Origin: Bimastos eiseni
Taxonomy: Eukaryota > Annelida > Clitellata > Crassiclitellata > Lumbricidae
Assembly: GCA_959347315.1 (NCBI GenBank)
Contig: OY365818.1
Coordinates: forward strand, 5,708,309-5,772,308
DNA length: 64,000 bases
Reading direction: 5' to 3'
The notes beneath the pieces were generated by a model, which saw nothing but the letters and a program-made list of their open reading frames with translations, had not been told where the DNA came from and did no database searches. This document shows positions 20,768 to 32,639 of this stretch, piece after piece. Every line of letters starts with the position of its first letter. Position 1 is the first letter of the stretch. A program made the translations under genes and the position numbers.

Positions 20768-20944
20768 TGCATGTATGTATGTATGTATGTATGTATGTAT
20801 GTATGTATGTATGTATGTATGTATGTATGTATGTATGTATGTATGTATGTATGTATGTATGTATGTATGTATGTATGTATGTATGTATGTATGTACGTAT
20901 GTACGTACGTACATACATACATACATACATACATACATACATAC
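20768..20944. repeat. Palindromic (ATGT)n / (ACAT)n array
   Basis: (ATGT)n from 20768 to about 20895, a 'gtacgtatgtacgtacgtac' hinge, then (ACAT)n to 20944. The short second half can pair with part of the first. Confidence 0.95.
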
Positions 20945-20978
20945 ATTATAGAAAGTTAAGTAGGTCTACGGACAACCC
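20945..20978. repeat. Left arm of a 34-base perfect inverted repeat
   Basis: Starts 'attatagaaagttaagtagg'. Its exact reverse complement is at 21610-21643. Both arms enclose a microsatellite and a LINE fragment. Confidence 0.9.
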
Positions 20979-21010
20979 TGTATGTATGTATGTATGCAGT
21001 AAGACAACTG

Positions 21011-21140
21011 TATGTATGTATGTACGTACGTACATACATACATACATACATACATACATACATACATACATACATACATACATACATACATACATACATA
21101 CATACATACATACATACATACATACATACATACATACATA
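21011..21140. repeat. (ATGT)n / (ACAT)n array
   Basis: A short 'gtatgtatgtatgtacgtac' start, then (ACAT)n to 21140. Confidence 0.95.
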
Positions 21141-21194
21141 CTCATTTATGGGCCTACATGTATCTTTGTATGTATTTATATAGGCATATGTATC

Positions 21195-21530
21195 TTTTGC
21201 AGATCATAGGAAAAATTTTCATCCAAAATCTTACGACGCTAAATTTCAACTCATGGAAGCAAGAATTTACTCACGCTAGTAAGTGGTTCATTTCAAACAA
21301 ACTATCATTAGGCCTAACTGTCACTAAAACCAACTTTGCAATTAATATTCCGCTGTCACCGTAACGAAACATAACAAATGTAGGCCTAGGCCTAAGTGGG
21401 AACTAATTACTGACAACAACCCTACGCTCAGATTGACATCAACCAAATTAACCGATATTTATATCGATGAATTCCTTGCATGGAACGAACAAATCGAGAA
21501 AATTATCATTAGAGGGCCAACATATTTCAA
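21195..21530 (+). mobile_element. LINE reverse transcriptase fragment
   Basis: 'LNFNSWKQEFTHASKWFISN' with 'KLSLGLTVTKTNFAI' and, in another frame, 'YIDEFLAWNEQIEKIIIR' match the 'W...NKL.LN..KT.F' and 'ID..L.W..HI' blocks that follow the active site in jockey/CR1-like LINEs. It is decayed and lies between the arms of the 34-base inverted repeat. Confidence 0.75.
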
Positions 21531-21609
21531 AGAAATTTGTAAAATTATATAATTTGCTGTCTACTATACCACAAGACATCCGCATAAACTAATAAGCCTA
21601 CTTAACAAT

Positions 21610-21643
21610 GGGTTGTCCGTAGACCTACTTAACTTTCTATAAT
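21610..21643. repeat. Right arm of the 34-base perfect inverted repeat
   Basis: Exact reverse complement of 20945-20978. The distance between outer ends is 699 bases. Confidence 0.9.
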
Positions 21644-22243
21644 TTGATATGGGACGACAACATGCCGTTAAGGCAAAATGGATCATATATTTGAAATAGA
21701 CTTAGGCAAAGAAAGGTGATTCGCATTGCTGCTGTCTCCCTCGTGCCCAATCATCGGACGGTGGTATTTACAGTCATACTCATTTAGGCCTAATAAGGCT
21801 ATTATCGACCAAAAAACATCTCTACAAGCATGTATTTATGCACAAAACACAAGCCATCATAAATCAACATTTCTATAGCGACCACAAAGGATGTCGCCGA
21901 TACCAGCTTATCCGGTATTCACAGGCGAATCTGGGACTAGGGCGAATCAACTAAGCCTACCTCCAATTTTCAATACGTACTTTATACCTAGGAGACATGT
22001 AGCCTGTATCATTCATCACTAACCATTATAGCCTCCGCGTCTCTGACAAGTATACCCTGCAGACCTGTTTACGGTCTCTCTAATACGTACACGAAGATTT
22101 TCCTATCCCTGTTGAAACGTGACTCTAGTAATATCCGTTTGGGAAACTGAAACTCAGATATTACGTTCCATCTAATTCACTTGGACGATAGGCTGTGTAC
22201 ATCTATTGCTTAATTGACCATGTGTATAGGCCTACAATACACA
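21644..22243. other. Intergenic, no gene recognised
   Basis: Contains several TAGGCCTA-type palindromes and no coding signal. Confidence 0.5.
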
Positions 22244-22410
22244 TAGGCGGAGACTTGGTCGCGGGTTTGAGAGGGGGGACAGATGAAAGAAATTTGGGGG
22301 ACAGGTCGGATGAAATTTTAATTCCCAATCATGGATGCAGCAAAAATAGGCCGCGTCTCGTGCGTCTCCTCTTTTCCATTTTACATAACCCCCGAGCATG
22401 TTTTAACCAA
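22244..22410 (+). mobile_element. Non-autonomous element, left part (GGCGGAGACTT end)
   Basis: Begins 'aggcggagacttggtcgcgg', followed by 'ggacagatgaaagaaatttg' and 'ttaattcccaatcatggatg'. It matches 29604-29710. The inverted terminus 'taagtctccgcc' appears at 24411-24422 and 29818-29830. Confidence 0.6.
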
Positions 22411-24499
22411 CTCCTACCTCCTACCTCCACTCCGATTAAGAGCACACAACCATGTTCTCCCACCCAAAGACGACTCTAAATTTATCCCCAGATCATTATA
22501 CAAAAACATTTACTAGTTTAAAAAAATTTATTTTAGCGACTGGCCAACTATTGTTCATTGTCACTCGTGCAGGTCTAAGTATTTCTGTATTATTGTAAGA
22601 TATTGTTATTTCTAAATAAACGAATATCTTATTATTTATGCGGTTCGCTTATCGATGCTGGATTATTTCATAGATTTAAATCTTGGTTTTGTACGGTCCT
22701 TGCACGGGAACCCTAAGTAATTATTATTATTATTATTAATTTAATATAAAAGACCTTACTACAGGAATCGAATTTAACCGTCGGCAGCCACGCAGGGCGC
22801 CCATTACGTTACACATCCCATTTTGAACAAGGCAAGTGTATAATGGCATCCATTCAAAAGGACGAGCGGTGATGAAGGATCTCACCAGATCAGACTCTTA
22901 TTGAAAAATGAGATGGGTCGAGGTTATATTATAGGCGTATATACGGTAGCTATATAAAGGCGCTTTCATTTACATTGGTTTGCTGTTCTGCTGAGTGTAT
23001 TTAATAATGATTATCTCAAGGGAGATGATAATTTAGATTTGATATTGATTAATGAAATAAAAATAAATTTAAAAGTGAAGGTCAACTTAGCTTCCATGGC
23101 TTGTGTATGTTGTAGGCCCCTACGTCTCTCCCACTCCAGCCAATCGACCACTACGTACTAAATGACGGTTTAGATGGTCAGAACAGCAATACTTGGGGAG
23201 CACTGTTGAGCGTATAGATCTAGAAAACTGAAATGTGATGAGCATTTTTTCATTGATACTAAAACTAGAACTAAGTAAGTAGGTCCATATTCTTCAATGA
23301 GATGCACTAGCCATGCAATGCACAGCGCCGTAACTGGCAAGCATTAAAATAATAATGATAAAAAACCTTGGCAATACTAAACTTAGCCAACCATGATGGG
23401 TGGGTCTGATTTTGAGGGACCCTGGCATGCAACCAGGAGAGATGCAAGTAAGTTGGCCCGAACCTATAGCTAAAGTCGTCACTGCCACAATACCGTACGC
23501 GCTATATTCACGGTTGTTCCGTCGCACATGGGATACAAGTCCAAATGTTTTACAGTTACATTATGCTACAGATAACGCTTACCTCCTCTAGTATGAGATC
23601 GTCTGTTGACTACTATAATAATCTCGCTTCATTTTTCACAAAAAACCAACGCTGCCGCTAGACTAAATCACTCAAATAGTCAAAGGCGCTCAATGCAATA
23701 AGATGAGTAAACTTATGGATAAGGATTTAACCACATAAACTCTTAGGAAAAATGTGAAAAGCGTTGATAGCAGATGAAGCAACGGTAGCCGTGAAGGGCC
23801 GCCTTATTTTGTTGTTCGAAGGATAGCCCTACTCCTTAAAAGTATAATTATAACAATTTCAACCGTCATCATGCAGATTAGGCATAATCAGTTCTGAAAG
23901 TTATTTTAAAAGATAATTCGGTCTGTGTGAATTTAAACATGTATGTTATGCAGGCCTATAAATATTTGGTCAAGACTTTAATTCAATATCATTCTAATGT
24001 ATCATACCCTCTCTTGCAGTATGTATATGATTGCACCGTCGTTTGCTTAGTACACCATACCTTAAGCATCACCGCTGTGTAACCGATACTAGAGAGCCGA
24101 CACACAGCTAGGCACACGTTTACCAGACACAGCATCGAAACCCAGGCGAAGTCACGGCCTCTGAACCTTAAATTGACTTGCAGGTAGGCCTGTTATCTCT
24201 CGACCTGGTGTCTTGCACCTCACGATGATGAGACACTCACTGACCTGAGACAACCCGCAAACTAGAACAAGCAGGCACACCACGAACCAGCCTCAGACAG
24301 GAGACAGACAACAGCAAACACACGTTCAATCGCCTGAAATTTGGGGGGGGTATAGGCTACTCCATCCCCTCACCTCAACTTTGGGGGGGGGCCGTCCCCC
24401 GCGGGCCCCCCTAAGTCTCCGCCCGTGACAATACAACCTGTAGCCTATTCATAATGTGCCTGTGAATAAAACAGTCTAATATATAGGCCTACTCAAGGA
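22411..24499. other. Upstream region of GPCR gene 1, no gene recognised
   Basis: No coding exon found. At 24340-24425 lies a G-rich block ('aaatttgggggggg', 'actttgggggggggccg') ending 'cctaagtctccgcccgtgac', a right end of the element family at 22244. No promoter element could be assigned with confidence. Confidence 0.5.
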
Positions 24500-25582
24500 A
24501 TGCATTATTATTCAATGAATGTGGTTTTCAGCAGACCATTCGATGTTGCGAGATGGAAAAGAACGATGAATGGAACCACCTCGTGGGAGAACGCAAAAAA
24601 TTATGTCACTGACACTGTAGCCGACAGTCAGCCGCTGAGCGCATCCTTCCGGGCTGCCTACGCCACTATCGGAACCCTCGGGATCATCGGGAACCTTCTC
24701 TGCCTCGTCGTTCTACTCGGGCACAAACCACTCCGCCGCAAGTCATCCAACTATTTCGCGAAGAACCAAACCTTCATCGACCTTCTCGTCAGCCTCTTTC
24801 TCATCCCTACCCTGCTGGTCAATTCCGACCAGCTGGAAGGACCACTGGCCTGCTATGTCTGGAGTCCGCGGACCATCTTCCTCGGGCTGTTCACAGCATC
24901 TCTCTTCAACATAACAGCCCTGACCGTGGAGCGCTACTTCAAGACCGTTCATCCGATTCTCCACCGCATCTGGGTGACAAAGAGACGGCTCCTGTTAATC
25001 ATCGTTGTCGTGTCCGCGTCAGGAATCCTCCTCAAGATGCCCTATGTCCTCAGCGGGGTCTCCATCGCCTCAGACGGAACCTGCGTCATCCGCTCCTTTC
25101 CATCACCAACCCTCTCCAATGTCGTCGCGATGTACAACTTCCTCGTGGAGTTCTTCCTTCCCCTCTTGATCATCGCCTTCTGCTACATTCAGATAGCACG
25201 CTCCCTGCGCAGAGGGATAAGACCGGTCACTGCGGCCACCAATCCGGGTAACCTCGCATTGGCGAGAGCAGGGCGTAACTGCATCAAGACCCTCCTCTAC
25301 GTGGTTCTCGTTTTCATGGCGTGCACAGCCTTCAAGCATGGTCTCATTCTGGTTCAGTCGTTCTCCAACGTTCCGCTCGACCTGGCTGGTTCCACCTTCA
25401 ACGTCGCTCAGATCCTATCCTTCGCGGTCTGCTGCACCAATCCGTTCATCTACATTTTTCATCACGACGAGTTCAAGGTCGGGTTACGGAAGGTCGTGCT
25501 CCGGAAGCAGCCGCAGCCGCAGCCACCGGTTGGACTGACTATCGGTCAGGGAGCCACATCTCCGCGAATTGATAAGTTCTGA
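24500..25582 (+). CDS. Single-exon rhodopsin-class GPCR 1 (orphan)
   Basis: 360 codons from the first ATG. A later ATG at 24566 (Met23) places the glycosylation site NGT right at the N-terminus and may be the real start. Seven hydrophobic segments are visible. TM1 'GIIGNLLCLVVLLG' has Asn65 (1.50); TM2 'FIDLLVSL' has Asp94 (2.50); Cys118 and Cys195 can form the TM3-ECL2 disulfide; TM3 ends in Glu144-Arg145-Tyr146 (DRY as ERY); TM5 has Pro221; TM7 ends 'NPFIY' (314-318). TM4 lacks the usual Trp, and TM6 reads 'VFMACTAFKHG', lacking both W and P of CWxP. The short tail has a QPQPQPP stretch. No intron is needed. It is related along its full length to the gene at 35227. Ligand unknown; a lineage-expanded sensory-type receptor is inferred. 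Confidence 0.9.
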   Translation: MHYYSMNVVFSRPFDVARWKRTMNGTTSWENAKNYVTDTVADSQPLSASFRAAYATIGTLGIIGNLLCLVVLLGHKPLRRKSSNYFAKNQTFIDLLVSLFLIPTLLVNSDQLEGPLACYVWSPRTIFLGLFTASLFNITALTVERYFKTVHPILHRIWVTKRRLLLIIVVVSASGILLKMPYVLSGVSIASDGTCVIRSFPSPTLSNVVAMYNFLVEFFLPLLIIAFCYIQIARSLRRGIRPVTAATNPGNLALARAGRNCIKTLLYVVLVFMACTAFKHGLILVQSFSNVPLDLAGSTFNVAQILSFAVCCTNPFIYIFHHDEFKVGLRKVVLRKQPQPQPPVGLTIGQGATSPRIDKF

Positions 25583-27894
25583 CCAGGTTGCGCATTTGTA
25601 ACTTCAATCCAGTTCAATCAATATCAGCTTTATTGTTAGCCACAGCAGTGCAGTAATACAATAGTAGATGTACAATGGGTATCACTGGGTGAACCTAAAG
25701 GTACACAAGAAACATTTTCAGTCTGTTTTGAACTGATGCAATGTAGGGAGGCAGGTTAGTAGGCCTACATTTGGAAATGAATTCCAGAATACCTGAGCTT
25801 AGGCCTACTTGCCAATTCTATGGTATTTGAATTATTAGGCCTCGAACTAATAATAATCATTGTTCAACTGATGTTGACTACGATTTTCCATGATACCATT
25901 GTCGAATGTCGGTTAATATAAGGCCGCTATATAAGTAACACAAATGTTTGCCAAATGTCTTTCGAGGTGAAAGAAGACCCCTAGCGATGATTCTTATTCT
26001 GCAGCTGCTATTGTGCTAGTCCTACAGGAAACGTGGAGATCGCTATCTCGTGAATTATTTAGTGTAAGTCGATATATCATTCGATATAAGCTTGCAAGCG
26101 TTTATAGAGTAAATCGAAAGTAATGTCTGGGTTTGTACGTCTTACATACAAACGCACAACTGACAGCAGCTTTTAATGAATGCATTGTACCATTAAACTG
26201 CTCTAAGTGCCTATAACATTCGTTCCTTCGATAATTATAGGCCTGTTTTTTTCATGATTAACACCAGAAAATTTTCAATTTGATGTGCAAGGGCTGAGTT
26301 CCATTGCATGGAACAGTATTCCAGTTGAATAATTGCGCTGCAAGCGTAATATTTCTCTCTTTAAAAATCGATTGCGCGAGTACTAAATCGCATAAACTCT
26401 GCGTGTATTCTATGCATGACTCAGACTTAGTTCCTTCCACTCCTCTTGGAACATTTATCAACAATATAAGAGCTCTCCATCCCGTAGGATCCTTAACAGG
26501 AATGGTGTCCTCTTCGCATGCGTGTAGTATTAATTTGATAATCCGTTTCGTCTGCTATAGGGCCTAATGAATACTTAGATTACTAGTTAATTAGGCATTA
26601 GCCATACCTGTAACATTTCAATTGAGACAGCAGCTGCTATTGATAGGCCTAAATTTATATTATCATTGAAGGGTGACCTTGCATGCAGTGGTCCGGTTAG
26701 GGTTCACCCACCACTATTAATACCATCTTGCGTTTGATTTCAAAGCGATTGCGCAATGTTTTTGTAAGAGTCGGCCTGTCCTGTGTATAGGCTTAACCAC
26801 AGTTCTGTCCTATGTATAACTATACATGTATTAGGCCTGAGCCTATTGGGAAACAATAAAAACACATGGTTCTGGTTATGGTTAATCGAAACAAAGAAGC
26901 GATGTGATCCGGAGTCGATGACTGATGGCTGTCTAATCGTTTCTTCGCGGAGTTGACGAATGACACGGCCTCCGGAAATCTTCAGAGCAACTACCACCAG
27001 ATATAGTCTTACAGAAAGACCGGGTATCAGTCGCACGTTAAACGGTTGATAGTGTGGACATTTCGTGTACGCTCTATTTAGGTATCCGTCAAGGAAGCTA
27101 TGTTAGAAGAATGGTTACTAGTCAAAAATATCCGTGTTACTAACCGTTTCACTCTTGTTACATTCATGTAACCCCAATTGAAATTTTGCTTCTCATCAAA
27201 AATATGATGTTTCAAACCTTCAACGACTTTTTTTACTTTGCTGATATAGTTATTAGAATTTTCCGTCATAGCTAAAAGTTTATGAATCATCTTGTTATGT
27301 CAACAAGATGTAAAAACCTCTTACTCCCGATTATCGCCCAATAATTAGTGACACGACGTTGTATAAGGACTTTCCTGTCCTGTGTAAGCCTATAATTATA
27401 GGTCTTAAGGTATTCACCTTTGTCTCTGAACGTGAATACGTCATTGAAGCCGTGCGTGACTGGCTGAAGATCGTCTGTTCTATAAGTTGAGCAGGCGTTT
27501 GGAAGGATGTCTTGTTGACCGAATATAGTAAAGTTCAGCGGCTCTACACCATGTAAACATTACTCCATCCTAGAAATAGGGTAGGAAGAGATTTCATTGA
27601 GAGATCTCACCCCAATTAGAGGAAGCCTACAAATTAAGATTAGGCCTAATTTAGTCTGTGACAGCCAGGCAGACTTACAACGCGTGCATACAAAACACAG
27701 CAATTAATTGTTCGAGTGTAGCGTTTTACCGATAATACAAACTCTGTATGTTCGAGTCTAAGCGCTGATAAAATCCGGAGCAAGTGTATGACTATATATG
27801 TGACCAGTTAGTTATAGGCCTGTAGCGCCTTACAGTATGATCACGAAGATATAATATAATGTATAATTATTACGGGAATTAATGCACACATACA
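25583..27894. other. Intergenic, no gene recognised
   Basis: AT-rich, with many TAGGCCTA-like palindromes (for example near 25760, 25800, 26645, 27640). Short open frames lack motifs. A repeat tail '...ataaggccgctatataagt' is at about 25915-25935. Confidence 0.5.
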
Positions 27895-27953
27895 CTGATA
27901 TATATATATATATATGATAATGTATATTATATACATATATGTATATATTATAT

Positions 27954-27986
<33 letters not shown>
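27895..27986. repeat. (TA)n-rich microsatellite
   Basis: Interrupted TA dinucleotide runs. Confidence 0.9.
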
Positions 27987-28014
27987 GGAGAAAGCGAGAG
28001 AAAAGAAACATCCA

Positions 28015-28760
28015 ATGTACCTGACTTTACAAAAGCTTTTGACATGATTCAACGCGATCAACTATAGATAACCATGATGGAGATGGGTTTCCCACCCCAC
28101 CTCATTCAGCTATTGCGAAATCTCTACTAACAACAACGAGCTACTGTCATGACAGACGGAATTATGTCGACGTGGTTTAGTATCAAGAAAGGAGTCAGAC
28201 AAGGATGTAATTTATCACCAAACCTGTTTAACATTCTGGCAGTGCAGGTATAATGCGGAAAGAACTACTAGGCTGCCACAAGAGATTCAGACTTGGAGGG
28301 ATGACTATAAATAATCTTAGAGATGTTGATGACATCGTGCTACTTTCCACTTTACCAGAGGATTTACAGGAGTTGGTGCAACGTGTTGAGATATCAGCAA
28401 AAGAATACAGTATGCTGATTAACGAAGCAAAGACAAAAGTAATGACAAGTAACAATGACGCACTTTTGATCAAGGTGGGCGGATACAAACTGGAACAAGT
28501 GGACTCATTTACATACTTGGGGAACAGAGTAACGAAGGACGGGGACTGCGCGAGTGAGGTAAAATCAAGATTAGCCATGAGAATGTCAGTCATGTTTAAG
28601 TTGGCAAGCCTCTGGAAGAATAAATCAGTCAGTACTAAAAACAAACTACGACTCATGAAGGCCTTGGCGTGGCCAGTAGCAACGTATGATTGTGAAGCGT
28701 GGACAATAAAGAAAGAAGAAGAGAAACGTGTATACAAGCATTTGAGAAGAAGTGTATGAG
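28015..28760 (+). mobile_element. LINE (RTE-like) reverse transcriptase fragment
   Basis: Plus-strand text from 28022 reads 'DFTKAFDMIQRDQL' (motif A), 'GVRQGCNLSPNLFNIL' (motif B) and 'RDVDDIVLLS' (motif C, normally YADD). It continues as 'YLGNRVTKDGDCASEVKSR' and 'YDCEAWTIKKEEEKRVYKHL'. In-frame stops (after 'RDQL' and after 'NLY') and a frame change near 28250 make it dead. The 168-codon frame at 28253-28759 is part of this fragment and not a cellular gene. Confidence 0.9.
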
Positions 28761-28781
28761 GAAGCTGCAGAAATACGAGCT

Positions 28782-29069
28782 TCATGAATCGTTTCTGAGT
28801 TTATTTGTTACACGGCAGTGTCGACGATAACACTGTCTATCCTCATCAAGTCCAGAATGTTTCCACTTTCTTTCAAGTCGACGACTTTCCTTCTTCGCAC
28901 GGGTTGCTTCAGATGAGAGCCATCTAGTAATAAGTTTAGATGGTCGCCTGTAGCAAGTCTGAATCGGAGCGAGTTTGTCCAATATCAGTGACACTGTTGT
29001 TTCATTTGTTCTGCAAAAATCGTTTGCACTGCTTGCAGGAGCTGTGATTAAGTCTGAATCAATTAACAA
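28782..29069 (-). mobile_element. LINE ORF2 fragment (endonuclease-RT linker), opposite strand
   Basis: Minus-strand frame with 'LDKLAPIQTCYRRPSKLITR' and 'RAKKESRRLERKWKHSGLDE', then 'YRRHCRVTNKL'. This matches the region between endonuclease and RT of CR1-like LINEs (LD.HAP, W....R.AKR.RR..ER.W). Only about 20 bases separate it from the plus-strand RTE fragment, so two insertions are juxtaposed. Confidence 0.8.
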
Positions 29070-29384
29070 GTCACTGAGTATTATCCCATACTCCCTACAA
29101 TTATAGTATCTTATGAAAGAAGCCGAACATACACAAAGAGACGTATAGGCTTAATTATTCAACGCGTTATAAAATCTCTTCTCGTCTGCTAATTAAATCC
29201 AACCTATACAAAATAATTCTAGTCTCGTACTGATCGGATTAGAGTCTATTACAAGCGGATTATTCTTGAGATAAAAGATATCATACGACGCCCAGTCTGA
29301 GAGGGAAGTGAAGACAGGCGCCGACTGTTCGCTGTTTTGCTGTTTTGCTTCAAATCTTATTACACATAATTTTACCAATAAGGT

Positions 29385-29455
29385 AATTCCGCCACTGTTT
29401 GCACTGTGACAGTGCCAGTCCCAAGCCTGGATATAAAGGAGGAGGTCCTGGGTTT
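29385..29455. repeat. LINE-related short repeat ('cagtcccaagcctgga')
   Basis: 'ccactgtttgcactgtgaca', 'gtcccaagcctggatataaa' and 'ggaggagg' recur at 61915-61985 and, inverted, at 63065-63120. Confidence 0.55.
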
Positions 29456-29603
29456 GGTGACGCTAATAATCCTATATATTGTCACAGAGTGCATGTTCTT
29501 AGACTGGAACTACTGCTACTTGACATTTAAGCTGTTACTCATTTCGTACGCTGCAGTAAACAGGCTGCTTTGAAAATGATGCGTACGAGGTGTGGGTTAA
29601 ATA

Positions 29604-29832
29604 GATGGAGGCTTGGTCCTGGGTTTGGACAGATGGAAAAAACTGGGTTTTGGGATCAAGTCGTCGGAAGAAAATTTAAATTCCCAAACATGGAAGCAGC
29701 AAAGAAATGATGAACAGTGGGAAACATCCTATAAATGTAGAATTTTTATGAATAATTATGAAATATTGGGAGGGGGTAGAAGCATCTCCGTCCGCGCCAC
29801 CTTCTACTGCTGTACCCCTAAGTCTCCGCCTC
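29604..29832 (+). mobile_element. Non-autonomous element with GGCGGAGACTT-type ends
   Basis: Left end 'ggaggcttggtcctgggttt' (decayed), body 'gacagatggaaaaaactggg' and 'aaattcccaaacatggaagc' as at 22244, right end 'tacccctaagtctccgcc'. About 230 bases; a MITE-like family with inverted ends is inferred. Confidence 0.55.
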
Positions 29833-30134
29833 TGGGTCAAAGGACCGGGCTTAGGCACATTTGCAACCATAATACCCAAAATGCCAAGTCAAGGGAACTA
29901 GCTTATTAACAGGCGCTCAGTCAAAGCGAGCAGGTAAGAAGGCACTGACGTCATTTGGGTGGTGGGACCGTTGAGGAGGTACGACTGAATTTGATTGTAA
30001 AATTAACTATTTGCATGTAGGACCTATGCCAGCGCATATGACGAAATCAGTTTTTTCGTTACTAGCAGAAGATCAACTTATCAAGCATAGCGAGATATCG
30101 AAAATAACAGGTTCGATGATTCTTATTTGTCCTC

Positions 30135-30706
30135 ATACATACATACATAAATACATACATACATACATACATACATACATACATACATACATACATACAT
30201 ACATACATACATACATACATACATACATACATACATACATACATACATACATAAATACATACATACATACATACATACATACATACATACATACATACAT
30301 ACATACATAAATACATACATACATACATACATACATACATACATACATACATACATACATACATACATACATACATAAATACATACATACATACATACAT
30401 ACATACATACATACATACATACATACATACATACATACATACATACATACATACATACATACATACATACATACATACATACATACATACATACATACAT
30501 ACATACATACGTACGTACGTACGTACGTACGTACGTACGTACATACATACATACATACATACATACATACATACATACATACATACATACATACATACAT
30601 ACATACATACATACATACATACATACATACATACATACATACATACATACATACATACATACATACATACATACATACATACATACATACATACATACAT
30701 ACATAC
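30135..30706. repeat. Large (ACAT)n array with (ACGT)n core
   Basis: About 570 bases of ACAT tetranucleotide with periodic 'aaat' variants. A self-complementary (ACGT)n block sits at about 30509-30540. The long CMYV open frames on the minus strand are microsatellite translation. Confidence 0.97.
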
Positions 30707-31104
30707 AAGACAATAAAAGACAATACAAGACAATGCAGACAGACAGACAGGAAAAAACATATATAGGCCCTACATAACGGACAAGTTACAACACATGCAG
30801 ACAGGCGGAGTCTAACAGACCGACACGGAAAAATGCATACATACAAATAGGGCAATGTAGACAGACAAAACAGACCATCGAAAACAGTGATTTCTCCTCT
30901 TAGACACGTGTTTCTCCTCTTCCCTGGCTTCCCATTCCATTTGCACCTGTTGCAAAGATACTGCGTCTGCGCATCTGCGCATCTTCCAAGTACTGATTGG
31001 CAGACAACTGAAATTCTGATATTATGTAGCTCCACCAATTACGATGTGGTAATCAATGGACACGAGTGCACTTGACGTGCGTTCTGTTAATGTTTCCGAC
31101 CTAG

Positions 31105-31203
31105 CAGCATCTCTCTCTCTCTCTGTCTCTTTCTCTCTTTCTCTGTCTTTCTATATCTGTTTGTGTCTATCATTTTGTCTCTCTCTGTCTCTGTCTCTCT
31201 CTG

Positions 31204-31236
<33 letters not shown>

Positions 31237-31345
31237 GTGTTTCTATATCTCTATATCTTTTTGTCCCTCTTTCTGGCGCTCTTTCCGTCTCTGCCAGTCT
31301 CTCGTATACTGTCTCTGTCTCTCACGTTCTCTTTCAGTCTCTGTC
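31105..31345. repeat. (TCTG/CTCT)n pyrimidine-rich array
   Basis: Long pyrimidine tract of TCTC and TCTG units. Apparent Ser/Leu-rich frames are artefacts. Confidence 0.9.
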
Positions 31346-31614
31346 CCTATGCCTCCCTCCCTTTCTGGTCTCCTAGCAACCGGAATTGTATCTTCATTCC
31401 TTTTCTCTGGACTACCGACTTAAGTAGCGCTGGAGAATTTCAAGCCTTCGATTACGAATATTTTTGACTTGACTGCATTCTTTGAATGCAGTCAAGCGTA
31501 ACAAACACAACCAACGTGCAATCACACGTGAGAAGCTTACCTTTGCCCTGCAGTTCGAACAACCTGCCTGCTACCATTGGGTAAACTGACGACATATACA
31601 GTTGATGCTATTGA

Positions 31615-32003
31615 TAACGATTAATGATGATGACTATTATTATCATTATGATGATGATTATTATTATTAATATTATTATTATCATTATGATGATGATTAT
31701 TATTATTAATATTATTATTATCATTATGATGTTGATGATGATGTTGATGATGATGATAATGACGATGATGATGAAATGTGGGGAAGAAGGATAGAAGGAC
31801 GAGGAGGACGGAGAAAATGATGATACTAATAATGAAGAAATAGGAAGAAAGCAGAGGACGATGACGACGAGGATGCTCATGAATAAGAAGCTGTTGCCCT
31901 GCGCTTAATTGGCTTTCTAGTGACGCTTTAGAAGTTTAGAAATTACTATTACGATGGCAATGATGATGATTTTGATGATGATGATGATGACGACGACAAC
32001 GAT

Positions 32004-32036
<33 letters not shown>

Positions 32037-32045
32037 AACGAGCTG
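31615..32045. repeat. (GAT/ATT/GAC)n trinucleotide-like arrays
   Basis: Two arrays (about 31615-31765 and 31950-32045) of GAT, ATT and GAC triplets with a purine-rich stretch between them. A 44-base unit including 'tattatcattatgatgatga' is duplicated at 31637 and 31678. Confidence 0.85.
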
Positions 32046-32219
32046 GTAGATGTTGATTGTTATTAATAGAACACCTCCAATTACATATTCAATGTGGATT
32101 AGCTTTGAGTTGGTTGATGTGGTTGATAGAAAACCGGAACAACTTGGAATCGACAAGACTGCATTCTCTGCCCTCATTATCATCAATAGCAGATAATTAA
32201 TCGGTCTTTCCAGTTTTTC

Positions 32220-32340
32220 ATTAAGAAAAGCTGCAGGAAGAGTAGGATAGAGAGGAGAAAGGGAAAGAGTAGGAGGAAGAGGTGGAGGAGGGTGAGGAAA
32301 GGAGAAGGAGGAGATTGGGAGAAGGAGGAGACGGAAAAAC
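32220..32340. repeat. Purine-rich (GGA/GAA) tract
   Basis: Degenerate 'ggaggaagaggtggaggagg' type sequence. Confidence 0.7.
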
Positions 32341-32636
32341 CATAATAAAGTATTTGAATAAAATAAACTATTAATTTGCACTTAACGCCTACCAGACTGT
32401 ATATAACGCTTGCAAATTACTTTAGATTAAAGTAATAGCCTCCTAGGCCTGCAGTACTGGCATCATAATGATTTTATTTCAATGGTATGTTCCGGCCAGT
32501 CTGTAAGATAGACGACACGATTAGATTTTTATAATAACGATGTTCCAGCTGTTATAAATATCACAACGAAAACAATGGCTAATCGAGATTGTTGATAATT
32601 ATTCCATACAGACGACCAATAGTGTAAGAATTGAAA

Positions 32637-32639
<3 letters not shown>

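Noticed and set aside
28253..28759. 168-codon plus-strand frame as a cellular gene
   Set aside because: It is the C-terminal part of an RTE-type reverse transcriptase, with the upstream motifs in another frame with stops.
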